From the NCBI RefSeq assembly GCF_040802235.1, contig NC_133158.1:39374001-39438000 (forward strand): DNA of 64,000 bases. The letters are read 5' to 3'. The position numbers were made by a program, and so were the translations under genes. This document shows, in pieces, positions 53,748 through 64,000 of the stretch (positions within the stretch are counted from its first letter, which is position 1; every line of letters begins with the position of its first letter). The notes under the pieces are model-generated. The model saw nothing but the letters and a program-made list of their open reading frames with translations, searched no databases and had not been told where the DNA came from. This DNA comes from Manis javanica (taxonomy: Eukaryota > Chordata > Mammalia > Pholidota > Manidae).

Positions 53748-54720
53748 TTGAATTAGTGCTTGGGGTCACGTGCTTTCAGCTCAAAGAAATTCCTTTAGTG
53801 TTTCTTGTACAGCAGGCTTACTAGAAACAAACTTTTCTCAGTTTTTGTTTGCCTGAAAATAACTTTATTTCATCTTTATTTCTGAGTGATATTCTTGCTG
53901 GATAGAATATTCTTGGTTGAATTTTTTTCTTTCAGTACTTTGAATATGTCATCTGCCTGCCTTCTGCTTGCCATTCTTTCTGAGGAGAAGTCTGCTCTTA
54001 ATCTTACTGGGGTTCCCTTGTATGTAACAAGTCATTATTCTCTTCTTTCCAGATTTTCTTGTCATCTTTGAACTTCGATATTTTGGCTATAATGTGTTTG
54101 GATGCGGCTGTCTTTGTATTTGCCCTATTTGGAATTTGTTGAGCCTCTCAAATGTGTAGATGATCATTTTTCATCAGACTTGGGACATTTTCAGTCCTTA
54201 AGTATTTGGATATTTTTCCCGCCTTTTCTCCCCTCGGTGCTCCTGTCGTGTGCACATCAGCGCCCTTGGTGGCGCCCACGTCCCCAGGCTCCATCTGCTC
54301 TTCTCCACTTTGTTTCAGTTCTTCAGTCATATCTCTATTGGTCTATTTTCAGGTTTGCTGATGTTTTCCTTCTGCCAACTCAAATTTACTGCTGAGTCCC
54401 TCTGGGGAGTTTTTCATTTCAGTTATACTTTCCAGTTCAGGAATTTTCACTTGGCTTTTTTTGATTATTTAATTTCCTTATTTATATTCACTACTTGATG
54501 GGTCAATATCATCATATCTTCCTTTGCTTCTTTAAACACAGGCTCCTTCAGTTCTCTGAACATATTTATAATAGCTGCTTCTAAGCTGCTAAGTTCAGCA
54601 CCTGGCGCTCTCAGACAGTTTCTGTAGCCTGTTTTTCCATGTGTAAGTCAAATTTTTCTACTTTGATGCATGGCTCATAATTTTTTGTTGAATTTTGGAC
54701 ATTTTAGTCAATATATTGCA
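51146..54720. repeat. Old L1 patchwork, mostly antisense
   Basis: 51,146-51,930 matches L1 ORF2 in antisense. 51,940-52,150 is a sense piece ('aatatattaaataatccaatcaaaggcagagagattgcc'). 52,200-53,300 is antisense again. 53,830-54,500 is antisense ORF1-side sequence related to 4,451-5,370. All are diverged and none carries a usable frame. Confidence 0.65.
53701..53744. repeat. (TG)22 dinucleotide microsatellite
   Basis: An uninterrupted TG run of 44 bp inside old L1 sequence, likely to vary in length. Confidence 0.97.
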
Positions 54721-57700
54721 AAAACCCTGAATACAGATCCCCTGGCCCCACTCATTTGTTTGGTGATGTGGTGACTATGCCCCACAGCGTTCTGCCTTAG
54801 GTCCACACTCATAACTACCCCCGTTGGAGGCCTGGTCTCCAGGAGTTACCCGCGGTTCAGCATAGCTTTGCCATCAGCCGTGATTCCTTGGAGGTTGTGG
54901 TCAAGCCCCTGAGCCAGCTAGGTCTCACCCTCTCTTGTTGGGTCTGGTTGGCTTGGAGCTCACTTTCACAGCGACTTCATGAGTTTGTCCCATGTTCAGC
55001 CAGCGACCAACAGCTCAGAAATCCCTCTCTGGATACTCTTAGAAGTGCCCAGCCTTGAGCCCGCACAGTCCTATGGGCCTCTGGGACCCCCTCACTGTGT
55101 CACAGTCCTATGGGCCTCCGGGGACCCCCTCACTGTGTCACAGTCCTATGGGCCTCTGGGGATCCCCTCACTGTGTCACAGTCCTATGGGCCTCTGGGGA
55201 CCCCCTCACTGTGTCTTCCCTCAGCCTCCCCATGAAGCTGCAGCCAGCCTCTCTTGGTGTCATGCCCGGCTGCTGTCCTCCATTGATCACTGCCATTGTT
55301 CTACAGTTTTTGGAAATGCCCCAGGACATAAATTCCTTCCCAGTCTGACCAGGCAGGGCCAGGGTGTTCCCAGGCTTGTGGCTTGCCCTGACCCCCTCCC
55401 CACCCTAGGATCCTGCCTATGGAGTGGGAGCCGGGGGTGGGGTAGACGAGCTGCCCACCCAGCTGCTACGCACTATTGTTCCCACAGCACACAGTGGGGA
55501 AACAGGCTCTGCCCACATTCACTGCTGCCACGCTGGCTCTTCCCAGGACCTTGGGAGACGGACGCTGTTGCCACTTACCTGCTGAGCCCACCAGAATGGC
55601 TCCTCTACGACTCAGAGCTGGGTGGTTGTGTCCCGACCCAGATGCCATGGCCCCCACTGCCCTTACTCCGTTCCCATAGGTTTTGTGGAATAAATGCTAA
55701 ATTTGTTGCTTAAGCCCTCTGGGTAATCTTCAAAGCCCCATGTCCCTGGCGTTTCTTGGGGGAGAGTTGTGTTGAGCCCCTCCCGCTGCCACTCCAGGAG
55801 CCCCCTCCCCCAGGCATGCATTTTTAAAAGGAAAAAGCAAAGAATGGTTATCTCTGGGGGTCAAGCAGGGCCCCAAGCAGGGAGGTCTGTACCTCTGGGT
55901 GCTGCAGGCCTGATGGTGGCCAGATGTTCTCGATCTCTCCCTCCCTCCGGGAGAACAAAGCAGCCTCAGCAGAGTCTGCCTGGCCTCCAGCTGCCCAAAA
56001 ATGGGAATCAGCCCATCCGGAGGAAGGTGCTGGAGGTGGGCTGCGCTCTGAGAGAGGCTGGCTCTGCCGACCTGGAGCCCCGTCCAGCAGCTGGGGCTGG
56101 TTTGGCACCCACCCGCCCACCCGCTCTGATGTGTCAGTTCACCCTTTCTTGGGTCATCCGTATCCAGGCACTTCAGACCCTGCTTACTTGAAGATCCCAG
56201 ACCAGGGGTGTCAGGCTTCAGGGGCCTCCCTTTGGTGTTGGCCCACAAACTGCAAGCAGGCGGCTGGGTGTCCACCAAGTTTTCAAAGTCAGAATGAAAG
56301 TCAGGCACTGGCTGCATCGCACTTTGAATGGGGGACGTCAATAGAAACAAATGGAGCTGGGGAACACTTGTAAGGAACCTGAGTTTAAAGCCCTTGAACA
56401 GCTCTTTGCGAACTCCAGAACTGACCAGAAACACGCCGACAGGATTTCTGTAAAAGCCACAAGGCTTTTACAACCAGGCCCTCAGGAGGAGCTGGACAAC
56501 AAAGCAGGCCGCACCGTCTCTGTGCTGCTCTGCACCCCACCGTACCCCCACCCCCGGCTGGGGGTTTCTTGGCTGGAGGGATCTGCCCTGGGCTGGACCC
56601 TGGAGCAGAGAGCATTTCCTCCTGTCTGCTGGTACCCCTACCCCTCAGGGACAGAGGGATCCACCCACTGACTGGCTTCCCTCCCACGCGGGGGCTCCCA
56701 CCCTCCTCCTGGCCTTCCCAGGCAGCTCCTGCCTCTGCTGCTGGGCACACGTCTGGGGGAGTCTGGCCATTTCCCAGGATCCTGATACTTTGGGTGGCCC
56801 TGTGGGGCTGTTGTCTGCACTCACCTGTGTCCAGTGCCCAACCAGGACCCCTGTCTGTCCCTGTGCAGCCGCTGTAGGACTCGAGGTGGGGTGGCAGTCC
56901 CCGGGGTGCTTGTCCTGGAGGGCTCAGAGCTCAGTCTGCTTCCTGGAAGCTGGTCCTCCACCCACCTGGGCACCCGCCCTCCCCACTGGCTCGTTGTCCT
57001 CAGATGTGATGGACATATGTAGCCAGAGGCTGGGCAGGATGGCTCGGCGGCTGTGGGGGCCACCTCTGCGCTCCTGAGGCAGCCCCTGACAGGGCCTCCA
57101 TGCCTGGAGCAGACCCCTGCCCACCGTGCCGCTGTGGCACCTTCCCAGTGTGGGCATGGTACGGAGCTCCCGGCTGCAGGGTCAGGAAATCTCCATCTTT
57201 AAAAGCAAACACAAACCTTGGCTCATAACTGTGACCAGGCCAAGAGTGCCGGCAGTGCCTCTGGCCTCCCGGAGCATCTGTCCCCATGAGTCCCCGTGGC
57301 GCCCCGTGGCTGGTTGTGTAGTTTCTGCTGAAGACACTTGCGGGTGAACAGAACGGCTCGGGGAGTGCACAGTGCTGGTATGGAAGGGGCCAGCCTACGG
57401 TAACCCGGCCTGCTTTTCTCACTGAAGCATTTCCAAAAGGGGAGCCCCCAGCAGACTTGCCCTTGCAGCCGGTCCCCCGAGGCAGGACTGTGGCTCTCTG
57501 CCCTGCCCCTCCCAGCCGCTGCCCCCGTCCTCACAGGCCCTTTGGGAAACGGGGAGCTGCTCAGCAAGAGCATGGCAAGCCCCTGCGTCCCCCCCCCACG
57601 CCTCGGACCCTGAGGGCAGGAAGGGGGACGGCTGGGAGGCGTCCCCGCAGCTGACAGGGGGGATGGGAGGGAGCGGGTCCTTCCACACCTGCCTCTGGGT

Positions 57701-58330
57701 CAGAGGACGGCCCAAGGAGGAGAGTGGAGGGCGTGGGGGTGACTGGACTGCAGGCAGCCAGGGGTTCTTCCTGCGCTTGGGGGTCACACGACCGATGTCC
57801 TCTCAGCCCCCAGTTTATTCAGTGATTCTCTATATTACGGGGACTGCAGCCTGCCCCGTGTTGGGGCCCCCAGCCAGGCCTGAGGACGGAGGAGGGGAGA
57901 GGATGTGGCGCCAGAGCCCGGGCTCCCCCGTCTGGCCACTTAGGGGAGAGCAAGGCGGCCCATCTCCTGCTGCCGGCTGCAGGGGGCAGGCCAGGCGGTG
58001 AGGGCAACGCGGTGGGGGCTACAGCACCAGCACAATGGAGCAGCAGGTCCTGGCCCAGGGCTCAAGGGCGGAGGCAGCAGACGGGAGGGCACACGAAGTG
58101 GCCGAAGACTGCGGGCCTCTCCCCCGCCACGGCGGCCCTGGCCCAGCTCCCGGGTCCCTCCAGCTGGTCCCGTCAGTGCCTTTGGGCACTGGTGCCACAG
58201 GTCCATTAGAACATGAAACCATCTCATCTGAGGACTCATCGCCCCTAGAAAAAGGGTGCGTGTCTCCCATCAAGTGTTTAAGGAGACAGAAGGCCTCAGC
58301 ACATTCAGAGCCGCCTTCTATAGTTGAAGA
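54721..58330. other. Intergenic, no gene recognised
   Basis: GC-rich unique DNA. The frame of 244 codons at 54,979-55,713 on plus includes the 38-bp tandem repeat and looks accidental. Frames at 55,730-56,434 (minus) and elsewhere show no domain. No CpG island as strong as that at 46 kb. Confidence 0.45.
55064..55214. repeat. 38-bp tandem repeat, four copies
   Basis: Four head-to-tail copies start at 55,064, 55,101, 55,139 and 55,177, each beginning CACAGTCCTATGGGCCTC and ending CTCACTGTGT. The first copy is 37 bp and the others 38 bp. Copies differ at only one or two positions. Confidence 0.97.
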
Positions 58331-58860
58331 GCAAAAATTTTAAAAAAAACACTAAGAATGAAAATAGGAAGAAAAACAGAAGAGCCCAAAACTGTCCAAT
58401 GATCATGATACTAAAAAGAAATAAAGCCCCCAAAGATAGGCTACTTAGAAAACGATATATGTAATCTACTTAAGAACACAGCACATAGAATCTATGAGAT
58501 ATGGTTAAAATACCAGAAAAAAATGCATATCCTAAAATATCTACATTACCAAATGTGAAAACAAATGGACATAAATAAACTTGTCTTTTATGTGATAAGC
58601 AACAAATTTGGAAACGTTAAGAAAATCAGAAGAAAAGAGTAAAAGTAAATGTTGATTAATTGAAATAGAAAAACAGTAGAACTAATGAATAAATCTACAA
58701 GAGGGTCTTTGGAAAAGAAAATAATAAAATAATAGATGAAAACACTAGACGCTCCATCACACACACACACAAAAAAAACAGAAAGAAAAAGCAAACACAG
58801 AAGTTGCAAAAGAGAAAAGGAAATGGGCCTGTTACAGAAATCCAGAAAACCTGGACTGGA
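58331..58860 (+). repeat. A-rich old L1 ORF2 fragment
   Basis: A-rich sequence with 'gattaattgaaatagaaaaacagtagaactaatgaataaatc' and 'agggtctttggaaaagaaaataataaaataatag', the L1 ORF2 spacer region in sense orientation. It is strongly diverged and ends in a GC-rich stretch at about 58,860. Confidence 0.55.
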
Positions 58861-61800
58861 TCGCGGAGGGAGGAACAGAGCGGCCCTCGGACGTCTCCGA
58901 GGGCGGAGGGTTATTTCACGCCGGCGGCTCTGAGGGGATTGAGCTCCCGAGGTCCGAGCCCAGTACAGCAGGGCCACGCCTTTTACACATCTACTACAAA
59001 GCTAAGGGGGGAGTCAGCACCCAGGAACCATTGCAGTGGGAGCTACTGGGTAAGGATGCTACTTATATTTTAACCCATTTAATAGGACATCCTATTATAG
59101 ACTAATGGGCTTCCATGACTATGATTAGCAGGTCCGTATCACCGAGTCCCGGTGGGGTTGGGGGTGGGGTGGGGAGGGATGCACTGTTACATCGTTTCAA
59201 TCCCAAGCACCCAGGCACCTGTGATTCCTCAACATTGCTGAAGCCTTAACAGAAACTCTGTTTCCTTGGCTTTCTTGGCTTCCCACCACACCTGCCAAGA
59301 GGGGGAGGGATTTGAGACCTTTCTAAGTATTTCCTCATCAGGCTCAGAAATAGTGGGAGTGGAAGGATTAGGTCCACCCCAGTCTAATGGAGGAGGAGGC
59401 AGGAAATCTAGGACGATGGGAAGATGTCAAAGCTGGCCCACAGGACACAGGACTGGCACACTGGTTCCACAGAGAAGCTCCTGGACCCGCTCGCCCACCC
59501 TCCCCACACCCAGTGGACAGCACACCCCGTCCAAACTGCCACTATCCACAAATCTGTTTTCCTGTCAGGGAGGTAGGCCCCTCCAGGTAGACCCAGCAGG
59601 GAAGCAGAGGTCACGGCCCCTCTTCTCTTCGGGGGGTGTGGGCAGGTGCACCTGTGTCCCTCTGTCTTCGCGGTGCCTGCTGCTGGGGTCAGGGAGTCCG
59701 GGCAGAGGGAAGACTTGCTTGTCATTATATGTCCTGTGCATTCAGAATTTTAAAAATCTATGTACATGTGTAACTTTCTCAAGAAAAATTAGTACAATGA
59801 GTTGACAGGTGTCCAGGGGCAGACGAAGGACAAACAGGTTTCGTACACACAGGCGGCACTGTTCAGCCTTTAGGCCTGAGATCCCGACACCTGCACGGAC
59901 ACACGAACCTGAGGACACGCGGACACAATGCTCAGGGGCATAAGACAGGCACGGGGGGCAATGCTGCACGAGTCCACTTCCCTGAGGCCCCTGGAGCTGT
60001 CAGGTGCAGACGCAAAGTAGGTGGAGGGGCCGGGGGCTGGGGGCAGGGGGTTAGGGCTTCATGTGCTTAATGCCCTTGAGCTGTGCAGTTAGAAATGGTT
60101 AGAATGGTGCATTTTATGTTATATATATTTTACCACAAAAGTCACTTTCAAATATTCTTAAATTAAAACTAAACTGAGTCCTAGTGTGGCCTGGACAGCG
60201 GCTCCTCCAGGAGCAGGGTGTGTCCTCTTGGTGGCCATGGCCGTGGCCTCCAGGACACTCTCCTGGTGGGGACCCCACTGCCAGTCAGAAGGTTACACGT
60301 TGTGTGGTCCAGTTTGTGGGAGGTACTGGCCAAGGCACAGCACAGGTTGGGGAGGAGCTCGGGGGCTGCCGGGGGAAGGGCTGTCCCATGCTAGGCCGGG
60401 GGCACACGTGTCAGGGCTCATGACCCGACACTGCACGGGCGGCCTCAGCACAGACAAGGGAAGAATAGACATTGAAGTCGGTGTCCTGGGAGGAAAGGTT
60501 GGGAGAGACCAAAAAGACAAAAAATAATGCCATCTATGAACGTAGATGGATCCCGTTTGAGGAGAGAGTCCCACAGACCCATTGGGGGCAGCCTCAAGGT
60601 GGCTGCAGATTCCTTCCGCGGGGTGGGGGTTGCAGACGCAGAGCCAGAGCGAACCCTGTGTGGGTGACATACGGTTTTTCATTGTCTGATTTTTCAAATC
60701 TTCTGTATGTTTTAAAATTTATAATAGACAAAAAATGTATTTTAAATGCCATGGGGACAAAAACTCTAGACGTGTTGTAACATCTGGGACTGAAATTAAA
60801 TCTGAAATCCTTAAGTCAGCATAAGCAGGGGCATTTTCCGATTGCTCCCTCCAAGCTGGACGGCTGTGCTGCTTGTTAATGGACTCGGCACCTGCTTTTG
60901 GAAAGTTCTAGAAACCAAACCAAGAATGTATTTTGCCCGGCCTGGCTTCTGTCCTTTGTAGGAGGTGCTGCGGAGCAGGAAGCATTGCCTGGTCCTCAGA
61001 CTCCTGGGGAGAAGTGGGCAGGCCGCCTCGCAGGGGGCGGGCGGGCCAGGCCAGAGCTCCGTTCTGACCACCAGCTGACCACCAGTCTCCCTCATCTTCA
61101 GTTGGCTTCGACAAATGTAGAATTATTTTCTTTCTGGACTTTAAACGCCATGGAAAGACCAATGGCTTTGCTGCTTTATTTAAGCTTACCAGGGAGTTTA
61201 AGATCATTCATGTATAAACTGTTGTCATCTCCAGTGTGCAGTTCGAAAGATTTCTTCTTCTTGCAAATCTCAATTATCTATAGGCAAACACGCTGACTTT
61301 TCTTTCCATGATCTTTAAATTCTGTGCATGTGTGCATGTGAACACGAGTTTGGGGGCATATTTATTAATAAATAGCCACCATCTCTCGATTATGGTCTAG
61401 AAAGTAGAAGCCATGAAAGTGGGTCTTTCCCACTAAATGGTCACAGAGACTCATTACTGTAAGTAGGGCTGCCTGGGGCCCAGGCCAGGAGCCCGCCACT
61501 GGCTCGGTCTTTCCTGGGGAGGGACACGTGGGGGGCGCCAACCAGCGTAGCCCCGGCCCACTTGGTTTATCTCGGGAGTTTCCAGGGGCCTAGGGATCGG
61601 CGGAGTCCGAGCGGCATGAGGTGCCAAGGGCAGGCTGCTCCCCCTTTCCCCGTTGCCCCAACCCCGCTGCACCCCATTCCCTGTGCCCCCTTTACTGGGC
61701 ACCCCCGCAGCTCTTGGGAGCCTCCCGCAGCCCGCCCTGCAGGGTGTCGGAAGGTGGGGACCAAAGAGGGAGCCCCGAAGCCGGGGAAGCACCGGCCGCT

Positions 61801-62120
61801 GCCTCACCCGGGGGCCCGGAACAGCAAGGGGCTTGGCTGGTGAGTCGCCAGGGTGCCACCCAGGCAGGTCAGGCCGCGCCTCCATGTGGGATCCGGGGTC
61901 CGGCAGACAAGCCCCAGGGGCCGCCTCTCCCCGGAAGGACCCCAGGTGCGCGCCCAGCTTCTTGAGGGTGCACAGGGCGGCTGGAGGCCTCCACGTGCAT
62001 CAGCGCCCAGGGCCGGCGGCGGTCCTGCCCGGCCAGGTGCAAGGTTGTTAAGAAGATACTGTTTCAATCACGGGCGTTCCGGCCATGCCTCCTCTTGTCG
62101 GCTGTCTCCTCCAGCTGCTT
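58861..62120. other. Intergenic, no gene recognised
   Basis: Mixed DNA with a small CG-rich knot at 58,860-58,970 and a GC-rich stretch at about 61,480-62,060, where frames are open on both strands. Part of 60,080-60,150 ('ttatgttatatatattttaccac') is a motif common to several old repeats. No exon or RNA gene was recognised. Confidence 0.45.
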
Positions 62121-62640
62121 CTAAATTTTTTTTTTTTAAGTGAAAACAAACTATACAAAGAGAGTTCAAGTCTTCAGTGAAATGGATAATTTCCTAGGGA
62201 AAGATAATTTACCAAAACACACACAGGAGAGAGAGAAAAAAATCTAAATAAACAGATTTCCATAAAATAAAGAAAAAGGTGTTTATACCCCATCTCCTCC
62301 CCAAAAGCACCAGGCCCAAGGGACTTCAAAGGAAGGTTATTTCTTCATTGAACTTTTATTTCTTATTTTAAAATATCATATTGTGACTTTTATCATTAGT
62401 GATTAGTTTTGCCTCACCAGGAAATTGGGCTAAACCTTCCAAGAGTGAGCGCTGCTGCCATCATGTTCTCCCAGGCCTAGAAGCAAGAGGAAAGCTTCCA
62501 AATTCTTTCTAAGAAATGAAGTAACATTGATTCCCAAACCTGACAAAGACTAAATATAAAAGGAAATTACAGAGCATCTGCCTTACGAATAGCAGTGCAA
62601 AAACCCCAGATTAAACATTGGAAGACAGAGCCAGGCTATA
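62121..62640 (+). repeat. Old L1 ORF2 fragment, sense, interrupted
   Basis: 62,150-62,350 follows the L1 reverse-transcriptase N-terminal region ('gaaatggataatttcctagggaaagataatttaccaaaac', 'caccaggcccaagggacttc'). 62,520-62,640 continues it ('cccaaacctgacaaagac', 'aaattacag'). An unrelated stretch of about 170 bp lies between. It carries many stops. Confidence 0.65.
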
Positions 62641-63626
62641 AAGAGAGGAACACATGACTAAGTTATTACAAAGATTTCTCGTTACTAGGAAATCTATTAG
62701 AAACCATTGGGGAGGAAGAAATTCCCTCTACCCCTGGAGGTTCTTCTAGAACCTGACATGAATCAAACTGACAGAGTCTGATTAACAGGAGAATGACGGT
62801 CTAACTGAGGTGGGGCAGGGCCGCAGGATGAGCATCGTGATCAGCTCCTCCTGCCCAGGATGAAAAGCGCCGAGATACACACAGTGGAGTGAGAACAGGA
62901 GGGACTCCATCTTTAGGTGAAGATTCCATTTTAAAAGCTAGGGAGTCAGGAGGGAAGAGCCTGGACATATTCGTGGTCATAAGCCCACCTCCAAACCTGT
63001 CTTCAGGCAGGGCGAGCAGGCCTCACTGGGGTGTCCCCACTGCTCGGGGGTTCCCCCTGTCCCGGAGGAGAGCAGGATCAAGGAATGCCTCGTGCTGAGC
63101 CCGTCTTATGGAACGTCAAGAGGATGGCCGCTGGATGACGACACGACGTCCCTCACCGGCGACAGGCGTCAGGACCCTGCACGGCGAGCCCCCGCCGCCT
63201 CCGCCCACCCTGCCCTTCGCCCCATTCCGGAAGCCTTACAAGACAGAATCCTGGGCCTTTGCTGCGCCTCCTCTCTCAGGGTGCCTGCACCCCCGTTTCC
63301 CTGAGGGTGCACCTCCCGCCTTGGGCACACTCTCCCCCCTCACTGCCCACCCTCCTGCCCTCTGTCTCTGCCCTTCTGCAGGGTGAGCGTCTTGTTACTT
63401 TGCTGTCTCATTCTCTTCCCCAGACTTAAGCACCAGTCTCCGCTCCATCTCTGTCCTACATGGACGGGAAGGGAGGGGCCGCCGGGAGCTCTGACCTGGG
63501 CTGGCAAGTCCCCGTCGCCTGGGAGACCGGACAGGACGGCAGCCGCGCGACCACGCTCTTCAGCAGCCCGCCCGAAGCCTCCTGTCTGCCCTTGGGAAGC
63601 TCTCCCTCCACCCGGGGCTCTGCAGC
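62641..63626. other. Flank of the retroviral LTR; possible further LTR-derived sequence
   Basis: No gene. The part from about 62,885 ('gtgagaacaggagggactccatctttagg') to about 63,460 ('tgctgtctcattctcttcccc') has the texture of a class I retroviral LTR on the plus strand, but I could not fix its ends or a promoter. The proximal part, up to 63,626, may instead belong to the U5 region of the minus-strand LTR. Confidence 0.3.
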
Positions 63627-63876
63627 TGAAAGGAAAGGAGCGACACACAGCAGCAATTCACCGGAGAATTCCGCTTTATTAGGGAAAGGTGCTGGGTTAT
63701 ATAGGAAGGGGCATGGGGTGATTGTGGTGTTACTTCTACGGGGCTGGTGGCTATTGGCTAGGTGCTGGGATTGGGAAGGGGGCGAGAGGTGATTGGGCTT
63801 CAGGGGCGCCGGCGGGAACTGAGGACCCCCCCCAAGAGAACCGGAAGTTCACCATCTTACTGGTGGGGGCCCTTCA
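63627..63876 (-). mobile_element. Endogenous retrovirus 3' LTR (class I type), minus strand
   Basis: Read on the minus strand, the LTR begins TGAAGGGCCCC at 63,876, directly after a polypurine tract. It has three CCAAT boxes (at about 63,792, 63,770 and 63,753), a TATATAA box at 63,697-63,703 and an AATAAA signal at 63,675-63,680. The signal follows the TATA box by only about 17 nt. I set the far end at a ...TTTCA at 63,627, but the U5 may extend further left. No retroviral frame is present in the window. Confidence 0.75.
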
Positions 63877-64000
63877 TTCCCCCCTTTCTCCTCTATGGGG
63901 TTGTGCACGTTGCTTTCTCTCTGACTGCTTCCTGCTGAACGGGGGTGGAGAAGGGAGTGAGGGCTTGAGGATTGGGAGGAAAGGGTTGATAGGACTCCCC
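63877..64000 (-). mobile_element. Retroviral polypurine tract and internal sequence, cut by window edge
   Basis: The minus strand reads AGAGGAGAAAGGGGGGAA at 63,877-63,894, a typical polypurine tract adjoining the LTR. This tract is the plus-strand primer in reverse transcription and marks the LTR as the 3' one. The remaining 106 bp to the window edge would be the 3' end of the internal region; I see no recognisable envelope frame there. Confidence 0.7.

Overview
The window is nuclear DNA from a placental mammal. It holds one protein-coding gene, COL6A1 (collagen type VI alpha-1 chain), on the minus strand, set in long stretches of intergenic DNA rich in LINE-1 (L1). No bacterial, plasmid or phage features are present. 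I saw no Alu, B1, Bov-tA, CAN-SINE or ERE copies. The youngest repeats are one L1 family whose 3' end recurs at about 3.4, 7.3, 10.6 and 17 kb. That SINE-poor, L1-rich picture suggests a non-primate, non-rodent mammal. A pangolin is my guess from memory of this L1 3' end, at low confidence.

Layout. 1-17,264: intergenic; old L1 fragments, two short young L1 insertions with clear target-site duplications (3,348-3,563 and 7,289-8,212), two MIRs, a GC-rich patch, then a nearly full-length but broken L1 (about 11,225-17,264). 17,265-22,750: GC-rich 3' flank of COL6A1 with one old DNA-transposon-like repeat. 22,750-40,173: COL6A1, read right to left. 40,174-40,450: its GC-rich 5' flank and promoter. 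40,450-46,000: GC-rich intergenic DNA with no gene seen. 46,000-46,980: a CpG island. 47,100-54,700: old L1 patchwork with a (TG)22 microsatellite. 54,700-62,100: mostly unique GC-rich DNA with a 38-bp tandem repeat. 62,100-62,640: old L1. 63,627-64,000: the 3' LTR and polypurine tract of an endogenous retrovirus that continues past the right edge.

COL6A1 could be rebuilt exon by exon from the minus strand. There are 35 coding exons, a 3,084-nt CDS and a 1,027-residue protein: signal peptide, N-terminal VWA domain, a collagen helix of about 339 residues encoded by 20 small exons, and two C-terminal VWA domains. All splice phases close, every intron is GT-AG, and I found no frameshift or premature stop. 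In the human genome COL6A1 lies between PCBP3 and COL6A2; both would fall outside this window, which agrees with the lack of any other recognisable exon.

The notable points are a 9-nt microexon, a weak but apparently obligatory splice donor after exon 15, an intron made almost wholly of G-rich minisatellite, an intron 11 too short to contain the human deep-intronic disease position, textbook L1 insertion scars, and the retroviral LTR at the edge. I found no new multi-gene system.
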